Source: Sabethes cyaneus (taxonomy: Eukaryota; Arthropoda; Insecta; Diptera; Culicidae). From it: a stretch of DNA of 64,000 nt. Shown one piece after another: positions 1-12,548 of this stretch. Both the position numbers and the translations under genes were made by a program. The notes beneath the pieces were generated by a model that was given only the letters and a program-made list of their open reading frames with translations, did no database searches and was not told where the DNA came from. The stretch spans positions 236,000,027 to 236,064,026 of the forward strand of contig NC_071355.1 in the NCBI RefSeq assembly GCF_943734655.1. Direction: 5' to 3'. Numbering within the stretch: the first letter of the stretch is position 1; each line of letters starts with the position of its first letter.

Positions 1-503
1 CTCTTAATTGGAATCATCGGTTTCGTTACCGGTAGCGATGATAAACTACCGGTGCTGCCAGAAATGGAAGCGGCAGTATTGAAAAACGCATTCGGTTCCG
101 GTGCCGCCTGTGAACTTTCGTCTCCAACACTGTTGAAGTCTTCCTGGCTGGAATCATCCCGATGACGGCGTTTCTCTTTGTGATGTTTGTGCTTCTTCTC
201 CCGGTCTTTCTTCTTTTTCTTCTTCTTGCTCTTTTTGTGGCGTTCCCCGCCGAGAAGGAAGTACCAGCAGCTAGATCCTGCTGAATTCCGTACGCTGGCG
301 AGTCGTTTCCATGCTCCGGAGTGGAACTGTTTCCACCGACTTTCAGAATCAGCTTCAAGCTTGGCGGACGATCCAGAAGCAAATTTGCTTTCTCTGGAAA
401 CGAATCGAGTATGGAAAAACACGGCACACTTAGGAATCAATAATGGCTTACCTTCACGCTCCCTGCGTTCAGATTTGTGCTTTTTATGTTTTTTGGAACC
501 CAT
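1..503 (-). CDS. BRD7/9: BRD7/BRD9-like bromodomain protein, N-terminal exons (partial, frameshifted)
   Basis: Seen: an ATG at 503-501 opens a 52-nt exon (452-503) beginning MGSKKHKKHKSERRERE. It ends at a GTAAGC donor; a 58-bp intron (394-451) ends TTTCCAG, and exon 2 runs from 393 off the left edge. Exon 2 encodes RPPSLKLILKVGG followed by HDSP-like residues and then a long Lys/Arg/His tract and an acidic Ser-rich stretch. The order 'M-G-x-KKHKKHK, then PLKLVLKVGG, then a KKKKKK/KHKHHKEK tract' is the N-terminus of BRD7 and BRD9, known subunits of nuclear SWI/SNF (PBAP/GBAP) remodelling complexes. The bromodomain itself lies outside the window. The frame breaks at the C4 run 245-248: one more base there would restore the basic tract in phase. 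The break may be an assembly indel or a true lesion. The plus-strand frame over this stretch is a shadow. Confidence 0.8.
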   Translation of the reverse strand, partial: MGSKKHKKHKSERREREGKPLLIPKCAVFFHTRFVSRESKFASGSSAKLEADSESRWKQFHSGAWKRLASVRNSAGSSCWYFLLGGERHKKSKKKKKKKDREKKHKHHKEKRRHRDDSSQEDFNSVGDESSQAAPEPNAFFNTAASISGSTGSLSSLPVTKPMIPIK

Positions 504-1909
504 TTGATAGCAGAGTAAGTTTTGAATCACTTTATCACCACTTTAATATAAGAAAACAGCTCAAGAAATAATTTTCTACAAAACACAATAAAATAAAAGA
601 ACGCTATCGTCAATAAACATGACAGTTTATGAAGCGAAAGCGAGAAGCGAGAACAGACAAACGTCTATCCTGGCTATCGGTTTTCGCCGAGGGGAGCGCA
701 CAAAGAATATGCTTTGTGTAATCGTCCTAAAATTACACGAAATACGTCAAGGGCCTAAACAAAATATCACGAGGGTTGCTAGTGTGTGACTGTTTTGGTG
801 GTTTGTGTGCATCGTGTGCACAAACAATTTATTCATATCAAGTAAAACTAGTATTTTAAACAATAATTTTGATTTCAGTAGCTTTCAACATCACTTTGAC
901 TGAGCGATGTAAGCTGCTAAATTTAATCAATTAAATTGTTGCACCCCTCGTTATGTTCTATCGTGATGCATTGGAAATGAACCTCGAAAACAGCAAGCAA
1001 TCAACGAACATTTATCAAAGGTATTGTACATACTCGAGGGCCGGCGATTAAGAAAATTTACAAAATTCTCCCGATAACCATTACCGTGTACCCCCGTTGG
1101 TATGACCTTCTTTAATCTGAACATTTTTAATCTGTACCCCGGTGGTATGAATGCGTTCACATTAAAAACCGATCAAGCGTCACACACAATTGACGTTAAA
1201 GTGGACCGGTAAATTAAAAAAAGGCAAAAAATCTTAATGCGTTTCTTCTTGCTCAGAAACTTTGGCAATATAGCTCATATGCAACTTATCTGTCTCCAGC
1301 ACTCAAAATAGACCATTTTAGTCTAAACTGCCGAGCCAAATTCGTATTATACAAACCGAACCTTTAGAATTCGCGCATGTTTGAGATGTTTTCAAAACGT
1401 TTGTTTTCGTCAAATCAAAACAACAAGTTCATAGGGTGCGCGTCTTGCGCGTGTGTGAAAATGAATAGAGTTACCAAATATTCAGATTAAAAATGAACTC
1501 GCCCAATCTGAACGAGCTGTTTTTCATATTAGCGGGGGTTGAGTGTATTCATAAAGATAAGAATTATTGTAACAGTAGGATATAAAATAAATATTTATTG
1601 TCAGAAAAGGTAACCGAGCCGTCATTTTTAGTATTTTTAGAACCTCTTGAAGAAAAATTGTTCTGGAAAATACATGTTCCGTAGCTCGTCACATTTATTT
1701 AATGCATAAATTTCTTTTTCTTTTTTTCCTTCGTTCGTGATGAAGTTACAAAATAGCAGAATTTTATGTAAAAATTTGTTGCTTTAACGTAGAACTACAT
1801 TTTACCTTTGTTGCACTATATTACTATATAACAAAGGTTTAGAAATTGGTCGAAAAACACCAAGTTGATCTTAAGCCCGGAGGACTGACACTGAATCACA
1901 TGTACATAC

Positions 1910-1911
<2 letters not shown>
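504..1911. other. Upstream flank of the BRD7/9-like gene, no gene seen
   Basis: AT-rich sequence upstream of the BRD7/9-like start. The first few hundred bases should hold its 5' UTR and promoter, but I see no clear TATA box or initiator. No convincing protein, RNA or element end was recognised in the rest. Confidence 0.4.

Positions 1912-1962
<51 letters not shown>
1912..1962. repeat. (GA)n microsatellite, about 25 units
   Basis: Uninterrupted GA dinucleotides from 1912 to 1962. The open frames across it (runs of Arg-Glu on plus, Leu-Ser on minus) are products of the repeat and not genes. Confidence 0.97.
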
Positions 1963-4387
<2,425 letters not shown>

Positions 4388-4602
4388 TCCAGCTTTTTAC
4401 GAGCCATAATGGCGGACTTGTTCGTAATATTTGAACAGCATTTTTGACAGTTCTCTAATACATCGCACGTTTTCTTTCCGTACATTCTTCTAGTTTTACC
4501 GTGAACGCGCGGAAAGAAAACGTGCGATGTATTAGAGAACTGTCAAAAATGCTGTTCAAATATTACGAACAAGTCCGCCATTATGGCTCGTAAAAAGCTG
4601 GA
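4388..4602. mobile_element. TA-flanked MITE with 93-bp perfect terminal inverted repeats
   Basis: Arms 4388-4480 and 4510-4602 are exact reverse complements by base-by-base reading; the flanking TA dinucleotides (4386-4387, 4603-4604) extend the symmetry to 95 bp. The spacer is 29 bp and there is no coding capacity. The flanking TAs are consistent with Tc1/mariner-type mobilisation, which is inferred from the target site only. The terminus begins TCCAGCTTTTTACGAGCC. Confidence 0.7.
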
Positions 4603-4604
4603 TA

Positions 4605-4811
4605 TGCCACATTCCAGCGTCACGGGACACAATTAGCACCCTTTGTTACTCCGTGAAAGGCCTCCTGTTTCACCAATTTTTTGGCAAATACCTTGTAAAA
4701 TAGTTGTTTAAAGAGTACTACATTTTCAACTAGAATTCCAGGTATGTGATGAGACAAGAACCGATCTGCATAATAGGGCTACTTAGTGTCCTGTAACGCT
4801 GGAATGTGTCA
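4605..4811. mobile_element. Second TA-flanked MITE, about 207 bp
   Basis: The left end TGCCACATTCCAGCGTCACG matches the inverted right end at 4786-4811 with three mismatches over 26 bp. TA lies on both sides; the left TA (4603-4604) is shared with the preceding element. There is no open frame. Assignment to a TA-targeting superfamily is inferred. Confidence 0.65.
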
Positions 4812-5227
4812 TATCCATGCATGTTATAACAAGTGGCAACTAAAATTTTGGAATTTTTGCGCGGCCCATATGCTCAACAACAAACGAGATCAGAGAGAAA
4901 TGAGACTATGTATGTGTTAGCTCTCTCTTTCCTCTGTTTGTTAGCATTTTTTGTTTTGTTTATGCTTGCCCAGTTTTGTTAAAAATGGCGTCGAAACAAG
5001 AAGCATTTCGGGAGCGCGTTGTACACTTCTACGAACTGCAACAGAAATATCGGCAAAAAGTATACGGTACAACATTTAAAAAGCAAATGTGTTGCGACTT
5101 CGACTGTTTACCATATCTTAAGATGCCCAACAACTATTCGCATGCAAGGTAGTGGAAGACCAACAAAAATTATGGACGCAGAAGGACATCGTTCTCTTTC
5201 TCGTTTCTTCAAAAACAAGCCCTCTGG

Positions 5228-5333
5228 GGTGACATTGCGATTCTCGTTTCGAGTGATTTTGATTCGTTTCGCTCATTTGTTAACGTGGTCGAAACGAACC
5301 AAAATCACTCGAAACGAGAATCGCAATGTCACC
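5228..5333. repeat. 106-bp foldback inside the Tc1 remnant
   Basis: Arms 5228-5271 and 5290-5333 are inverted copies of 44 bp with one mismatch and an 18-bp loop. They interrupt the transposase after its GRP motif. CTGG lies on both sides and could be a short target duplication, so it may be a tiny MITE. Confidence 0.6.
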
Positions 5334-5462
5334 ACTGGTTTGGCTATCAATTAAGATGCACCAGACAAATGTTTGAAGCAAATTTTGATCCCATTTTTAC
5401 AAAAACATCATGCAGATGGACAATACGTGTTTTGGACAAATAGAGCATCATCGCATTACGCC

Positions 5463-5890
5463 TAGCCTGCCTTCAAAAACTGGGGGTTGTGGCAGTATAT
5501 TACTAGAGGATTTGCCTGGAATGTGTAATGTGCGTTAATTATTATTTAGGTAGCCGTCGGAATCGAAACCACAATGAACATTGCATGGATTATTGAAGAT
5601 ACTAGAAGACAACCAGTTGCTTCTGGTGCTGGTGGACAATTTAATGTATATTACCGCAAGAAGCAAAGTATTCTCACTGCAAAACTGGCTATCTTCAATG
5701 ATCCACTGCTCAGGATTGCTAATAAATTTATCAGAAAATTTAACAAATCAAAAGTATCAAAATCAAGAAAAAAGTATCAAATCGGCTTCCTATGTCGGAA
5801 AACCGGCCTTTTTGCAGGATTGACCGGCCACCTGCTTTGCAGGTGAAAAACCGGTCGAGCCGGCCAAAAACCGGCAACTTGGCAACCCTA
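5463..5890. mobile_element. hAT-like non-autonomous element nested in the Tc1 transposase
   Basis: A perfect 8-bp duplication, ATTACGCC, flanks it at 5455-5462 and 5891-5898. The ends are imperfect inverted repeats starting TAG (left TAGCCTGCC; right, inverted, TAGGGTTGCC). The 8-bp duplication and TAG ends fit the hAT superfamily. Removing it rejoins the transposase reading. The short open frames inside (about 5574-5846) are not recognised. Confidence 0.7.
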
Positions 5891-6301
5891 ATTACGCCAA
5901 AAAACACAATCGTTCCCGAATACCCATTCGATCCCATTTTTACCCAAAAACTACGACCCGAAAAATCTGTCACAGTGCGCCCAATCGAAGATTTCTTCGG
6001 GATTTTGAGTTTCTCGGTGTACAAAAATAACTGGAAAGCCACGAATTGCAAACAGTTGAATGGTAGAATCAACGGATGCATTCCCAAAGTTGACATGACG
6101 GCAGTACAACGCTCCTGTTTCGACATCAAACGAAAGCTTCGCCGAACAGCCGATTACGGACCGTTTTCAAATGTACACTAATTTTTTTTTTCAACAATGC
6201 ATAATGTATCTTTAATTTCGATAAATCACATCTTCTTCATGTATCTTTGTCTTTTTTTGACTGCTTGAGAAAAAAATTCCAAAATTTTAGTTGCCACCCG
6301 T

Positions 6302-7592
6302 TAATACGATTCTTCATGTATACATGCTGCATGCAGCATATATAGGAATATTTGTTTGAAACGATGGTTCTACAATCGATGAAGGGACGGAAGGGAGTAA
6401 TGAAGAAGGATTTTTTGGGAATTGAGAGGGAAAGAGTGGAAAGGAAGGGGGGGGATAGGTAGCTACGCTTAACAAGTTGTCTTTGTGACTCCTACCTTTT
6501 GTCCAAAATATATTAATATATGCCTGACCGCATTTCAAGGTCAAAAGACTAAAACACGACTTTGGTCAACAGCATATATAGGGTTTGTTGAGACTGCAGG
6601 TTGAGAATATTCAATTATTTTCGAATGAATGTTAATAGCGCCTCATATCTTACTTCAACATCAAACACTAGTTAGCCATATACAGGGTGTTAGGTAGCTT
6701 AGTGCAGATATCTCAGGGGCAATAGAGAAGCATATTTGACGAAATAAATCCTTCTACACATATGGTCAAATCTCAATTGTTACAGAGTAATTGAAAAATT
6801 GAACATTTTTAGTTTTCGGCTCCATTTGCCTTAAATTAGCTCTGGTCAAGGTTGGTTCGAATCGGATCAAAACTCACTCACTCCCCATTCATTTGCCGAT
6901 TCAATACATGCAGATCACGGCACGCTTGTATCTTCTTGCGAAAAGAGAACCAAAGACGCAAAAGAATGAGGCGAAAAAGCAACACGTGAACCTCTATCGC
7001 CGATAAAGCTTTGTGTGTGTATCGCTGCTTGCGTGTGTCATATTTGATTCTCTCCGAGTGAACTGATCGGCGATAATTATCGTTTCCCGATACGAGTGAG
7101 TGATGAGTCTTGAACTTCCGATCGAATCACTTGGCGATAATGCAGTACAGCGATCGGAAGAAAATTTTATCGCAAGCAGCAAACACAGGAAACAATCCAC
7201 GAGCGGCGGGTACCTACGCATAATTTTGAAATGAAATTGGCAAATAGAAGCCGTATACCACTAGCACAGCTGTGTAAACACTAAGATGACCGTTATTACA
7301 TAAAAATGAGCATGATAATTTTGACGTAGGACTACGTCTTTAACATAATAGACTTCATTTTAAAATATTTTACTAGGTTTGAAATTGCTATCTTAACGTG
7401 TGATTTGCCTTTGCACGTGGATTTGTATCGAACCGCGTTGGCGGATGCAAAAGAAGAAGAGATGATAATTGAATTTTGAATATTTCTAGTGTGATTTGAG
7501 ATCACGGATCATGTGATTCGGTTCAGGTCGTAAAGTAGTCATTCCCTCGACGGCAACTTAACCCGGCTCAAAATTTCTTGCCAATGGGCATA
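6302..7592. other. Gene-free stretch with possible element ends
   Basis: No gene recognised. At 7323-7338 is the near-palindrome GACGTAGGACTACGTC, which recurs at 7806, 8920 and 11865. Around 6682 TACAGGGTGT and around 6848 CAAGGTTGGTTCG resemble transposon termini, but no partner ends could be paired with confidence. Confidence 0.35.
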
Positions 7593-9090
7593 CAGTGGGA
7601 TTTCGAATTTGGCATGGTTCGATTTTGGCATGCCTCGATTTTGGCAACAAAAGTATCCATTTTTGGCAGCATAAAATATTTTACTTCCAAAAATATGCTT
7701 AAATATCAATCAATTTCCGCATACAAACTTTAAATGACGAAAAATTATTGCCCTAAGTGTGTCTATGGCAAAAAGTTTGCGATTTCGAACAATAATATTT
7801 TTATTGCCGTAGGACTACGTTTAACCGCAGGTCGCCAAAAACTGACATGCACCACACGGATAGCTCTTGGCGGATTTTATAAACATAAAAAGGTTGCAAT
7901 CGTTGATTAATAACCTTTAGTCAATTTCTAACGCACTTCCATTAAATTTTTTCATCTTAAAAAAGGGTCTCGATTTTGGCACGGTTTCGATTTTGGCAAC
8001 ATAGGCGACACGCATTTGTTGCCAAATTCGAAATCCAACTGTATTTTGCAAAACAATTACATACAATACAGGCTGCGATTTATGTTCATTGCGGAAGTGT
8101 AATTGATGATTTTTATTTACTTTATATGAGCAATCTGCCCTTTAAAACTTTAAAAGGACGTAACTAAATACAACTTACTTACTCAGCAATTTATTGTAAA
8201 AAGGATCTATCAAAGTTCAAAAGTGCTTTGATTATGTTCAAATTTAGTAAACTTTTTCGTTTTTAAAACAATTTTAGATTTGTATTTTTTTCGTTTGGCG
8301 TTTAGGTTGGCTTTTTCTTAGGCCCTCTCCCAAAAATCATTGTTTTGCCAAACTTATTTTCAAATAACTTTTGGACAACCAAATCGATTTTAATGATTTT
8401 ACTACCAAATAAATGGTTTTGTCATTCTTTATATTTAAATGTCAGTCCAAGTTATATGGAATAAATTGTAAAGCGTCAACTAACAGTTGAATTATGTTCC
8501 CAAGATGTTTCGAGTTCTGTATCAAATAACATGTAAGATGGTATAGCAAAGGATCCTTTCACCAGCAGGTGGATTAAATCCGGTTTTTTAAACGAATTTC
8601 GGAATTTACGCGGTTTACGTGATTTTCGGAATTTACGTGGATGTGCTCAAAACGTCTTTTTATACGTACCTAGGTTTGAAAATTACAAGGTTTACGTGGT
8701 TTTTACGCGAATTCACGCGTTTTTCTAATCGAATTTGGCAACAAATGCAGGTCCCCTATGTTGCCAAAATCGAAACCGTGCCAAATCGAGACCCTTTTTG
8801 GATATGAAAATATTGACTGTAGATGCGTTAGAAATTGACTAAATATTATTAATCAACGATTGCAAGTCCGCCAAGAGTTATCCGTCCGGTGCAAGTAAGT
8901 TTTTGGCAACCTGCGGTAAGACGTAGTCGTACGGCAATTAAAATAATACTGTTCGTAACATTCATTGTTTCGTCATTTAAGGCTTGTATGCGGAAACTGA
9001 CTGTTATTTAAGCATATTTTTGTAATGAAATATTTTATGTTGCCAAAAACGGATTATTTTGTTACTAAAATGCCAAATGAAATCCCACTG
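7593..9090. mobile_element. TA-flanked element with very long terminal inverted repeats
   Basis: The ends read CAGTGGGATTTC on both strands, with TA at 7591-7592 and 9091-9092. The inverted arms are long and imperfect: about 7593-8040 pairs with about 8735-9090, including the conserved blocks GGTCTCGATTTTGGCAC and CCGCAGGT. The middle (8041-8734) has no recognised coding sequence. TA target and CAGT-type ends suggest a Tc1/mariner-derived foldback, which is inferred. Confidence 0.7.
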
Positions 9091-9092
9091 TA

Positions 9093-10034
9093 TAATGGCC
9101 CTAAATTCACAGAGGATATGATATGGATAACCAGAATAACAGTGTATCAACACAACTGAGTACGCAAAACGGTTTTATAAACGTGCAGTGCCATTCAAAT
9201 CTTTGCTTTCCACGCGCTACCTCGTTCTTAAATTGCAAAACTTGCTGAACATTTCTTTAATTCAGCCATAATATTTTTTGCAAACATTTTACTAAACAGC
9301 AAGTTGCTGCCTTGTATTTATATTAAAACAATATCAGACATCACCATATCCTCCATTCGCCAACACAATCGCAACAAAAATATCCATAACCGAAAAATCT
9401 TACATTTTTTACCAATCGAAAAAAGAACGATAATCATCCAATGATCGCAATCCTTTCTCATCTGCGAAAATTATCGCCTGGCGATCCTTTTCCGTGATAT
9501 TTACACACAGAGCGAATCACGAGAGAGTGAATCGCATTCCCCATGGCGCGTATACGTTCAGGATGCAATACAGAGAGAACTAACTCACAGGATTGCCGAT
9601 TGTGCTCTCACACGGAGCAGCATCGTACGATGAATATAGCAATACACTGATAGACGATGTCGTTTCATATACCGAGAAAAAGTTGAATGCCACTCGCAGT
9701 TTTCTCGCGGATCACCAACCCTGGCTCTGGTACAAAAACTATGCTAGCTAGCTCAATTCGGTTACTTTCATTCGAAGGCTGAGAAAATTTCTTAAAATTG
9801 ATCTATGAAATAAGTGTTTTCCAAGGCGTTTTAATCGAATTTCTCCGAAAAATGTGTGATAAATCTGATTGCTGCTATTCATCAATTTGAAGCTCTGGCT
9901 CCGCTCCCCAATTTGTTCCTTGACGTAAAACGCCTATCTATTTTAGTTTCGTGGCAATTTTATTTTAAAGCTATCGTATTAGGTATTGAATTAGTATCTG
10001 AAAACTGCAAGATTTCGAACATTTCGCATAGCAT
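9093..10034. other. Gene-free stretch
   Basis: Short frames only. The segment ending near 9735 (GATCACCAACCCTGG) loosely mirrors 6845-6870, but the match is too weak to define an element. Confidence 0.3.
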
Positions 10035-11130
10035 ACTACTGTGTTACCTGACTCACTGCGAATATGCGTTGTATTCGCGGGATCGTGCTGGTTCGAAAGG
10101 TTTCGAAAAATATTGCCCTTGTATCGAAAATATCGTTAATTTTGATCGCTAAAAATAACGTACTTAAGGCGGAACCGAAAGTGGCTAACGTTATTGTGTT
10201 AGTGCGACAAACACTGTACTGTACATCTCATGTGTTCGTTAAAAACCTAAACGTTTATTTGAATATTGCATTAGTATTGGTAATATATGTCAAATAGCGG
10301 AGCTTGCAAACATAAACAGCTGATCCGCAGCCAACCGCAACGACTACGAACATCTCGAAATATGGTTTGTTTTCTTTATCAAGGCATTCCGATTCAATCA
10401 AAATTAACAGCAGCAACTGAATAATGCGTAGGATCACTAGGATGTTTAATTAATCCGCTTGCATCGGATTGCGTTTTTGATTCCTGCGTTTGCGTTTTGT
10501 TTGTTTACTTCACTCTAAGCTCATTGATGCGGCGAAAGTTGAAAGCTCTTTAAAAGCTCATTGATGTGACGAAAGTTTGATACTGTGTTGCTGCTTTTTC
10601 GGAAATCGCTAGTTCAACGAAATATGTGCGCAACCAAATATCTATGAACTAATTCTAAATTATACATTGGTCGCTTTTATGAACACGTAATGATCGAGAT
10701 GATCAGTTTAATTTATTTTCCATTAGCAATTATGTTTTATTGATACATAGCAGATCGATAAATTGAATTACAAGTTTTAGGAAATTATAACAGCGCTGGA
10801 AGCACTGATTACGTGGCCAAAGCGTGCTCTGCTAATACAGATGCATTTTTAAGGCGCAAAACAATACATGCTTCGAATGGTAACCATTTACCCAGCCATC
10901 TTTGAGCCACTTTCGGTTTCCCCTTAAACGTTATATTTCATGTGCCAGTAGTACGCAATAATTGAATTGTGACACTGAATTGTTATTTATGCAACTTTTT
11001 ACAAATTAAATGCAATAACAAAAGCACAACTTATAAAAAATCGTTTGTTATCGATATTAACTGCATATGCGTATGGTTACGTTTTATTTCAATAATACGC
11101 ATATTCACAGTGAGTCAGGTAAAACAGTAG
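10035..11130. repeat. Long imperfect inverted repeat (possible foldback element)
   Basis: ACCTGACTCACTGCGAATATG near 10049 is mirrored near 11085-11125. A second pair, GAACCGAAAGTGGCT near 10172 and its inverse near 10910, keeps the same symmetry about one centre. No clear target duplication was found, so the limits are approximate. Confidence 0.45.
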
Positions 11131-12083
11131 ATTGCCGCGTGCGATGAACACAGTCTGACACGTACGAAAAACAACAACAATATTTTTCATAAATTGAGGG
11201 TTCGCCTCAAGTGCATAATTTTGCAAAAGTCATGCCGCTTAGGTTTATTCGCTGGCAGCAGCTCTTGAGCCTGTAGTGTGGAAAGAATGCATTTTCACCC
11301 GGTTCAGCACGTTCCACACCTCCATGGTGACAGGGGACGATTCTGGAATTTGCCTTGTGCTTTTCTTAAAATCATTTCCCACGATTCGCAAAATTTTTCG
11401 GTCAACCGCTAACGCCACTTGCTGATGAGACTGAGGCTTCCCTTGAAGCCTCGTTGAAAAGAACGTTCCTTCTCGGAAGCGACCATGCGTTGTCATAGGC
11501 GAATGAAAATCATTGTGCAATAACGACGAATACTTCTGGATTTGTATTCACTTATTTGCATTAGGCAGCCGTCATTTAGAAAATCTACAACCATACTCCT
11601 GCTGGGCTGCCGTTGCTGCATAATTAGCAAAGCCATAACAAAAGGTGGATGTCCGTCAGTGCTACCGGAGAATACATTTTAATACTGCAACCGTTTTCAG
11701 AAACATCCCAGAGAGACCCGAGAAGTCAGTTTCGAAACTGTTTTCCATATGCGTCAAACCGCGTCCGTCGCACGCGTTGATCTAGTATGCTATGCGTGAT
11801 GTATGAGTTCGTGTAGTTAGTAATTTTTTGGAATGACACCCTACCCAGCCAAACCTTGCCGTAAGACGTAGTCCTACGTCAAAAGAGCAAGGCAATTGAA
11901 AGCTTTTGCGAAAAGTCTGCCGTTACACTTCCTTCAACTCCGGCATGGGTGGCTCAAAAACGAAACACTTTTAAACGTGGACGTGATCATGATGATACCC
12001 CTTTAAATCATTTTAATATTTATATTTAAGTTGCATCACGCACTGGTAAAACTTTGTGACCAACTGGAACTGTTAGGGCCCTG
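11131..12083. other. Gene-free stretch with one unassigned minus frame
   Basis: A 91-codon minus-strand frame at 11245-11520 contains VALAVDRKILRIVGNDFKKS. It has a protein-like composition but I cannot assign it. The GACGTAGTCCTACGTC near-palindrome lies at 11865-11880. Confidence 0.3.
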
Positions 12084-12548
12084 TTGACAGGAACATGCAG
12101 ACATAGAGAGGGAGAGATCGTGACGTACCTTAGCTGGAACGGTGTGAAACGAGCTTTTCTAGATCCAGACCATCGCTCTATTTATGGCACTCGTGGTCAA
12201 AGGAGAGATTCATTGGTTTTGGCGATACGTGACACGTGGTTGAAATTGCTTCCTACCCGCTTGACGCAGGATGGCAACGACTGGCAAGGGACCATGTACT
12301 TTACCTCTCCCACCAAGGAGGTGCCCGATAACGTCCACTATATCTCCCACACAAAATTCCCGAAGAAGTTCTTTCTGTGGCTGACGATCAGCGAGAAGGG
12401 AATGCTGTACCCTCCCTCGGGGCTTGCTGTTAACAGGAAGCTATGCGGCCCAAAGTGCCTGCCAGAAGATCTCGCTTCATCTAGAAGTATCACGCGATCT
12501 TCTAGACCTAGGGGATCTTCCGCTAATTGCCATCAAGCCACCCGATAG
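12084..12548 (+). pseudogene. Tc1/mariner-type transposase fragment
   Basis: The frame contains SHTKFPKKFFLWLTISEKG followed by SGLAVN and KCLPE. This is the block between the first and second catalytic Asp of Tc1-type transposases, where family members read ISEKG, then SGLAVN, then a C-LP motif. After about codon 125 the reading degenerates into Ser/Arg-rich sequence, and the FWPD block and the Glu block are missing. No terminal repeats were found, so it is an internal remnant. Confidence 0.6.

Larger units (their letters stand above)
4985..6181 (+). pseudogene. Tc1-type transposase pseudogene, split
   Basis: The frame opens MASKQEAFRERVVHFYE at 4985. After a frameshift it gives KSKCVATSTVYHILR (helix-turn-helix) and GSGRPTKIMD, an AT-hook-like GRP motif typical of Tc1-type transposases. 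Near 5424 it reads YVFWTNRASSHYA, the block around the second catalytic Asp of the DDE triad; the usual FWPD is changed to FWTN, so the Asp looks lost. Past the nested insertion it resumes with RPIEDFFG, which holds the catalytic Glu, and runs to a stop at 6179-6181. Frameshifts, two insertions and the lost Asp make it inactive. Confidence 0.75.
4829..6301 (+). mobile_element. Degenerate Tc1/mariner-type transposon with nested insertions
   Basis: Terminal inverted repeats of about 28 bp are visible: GTGGCAACTAAAATTTTGG near 4832 and its inverse near 6298. TA flanks the ends at 4827-4828 and 6302-6303. Inside is a decayed transposase on the plus strand, interrupted by a small foldback (5228-5333) and by a hAT-like insertion (5463-5890). 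It is the third TA-flanked element in a row, starting 17 bp after the previous one. Confidence 0.75.

Noticed and set aside
6845..9735. One large element bounded by CAAGGTTGG-type ends
   Set aside because: End similarity is weak and short, no target duplication; the inner 7593-9090 element is far better supported.
11245..11520. Small host gene on the minus strand
   Set aside because: No recognisable domain, no splice or promoter context, lies in repeat-rich DNA.
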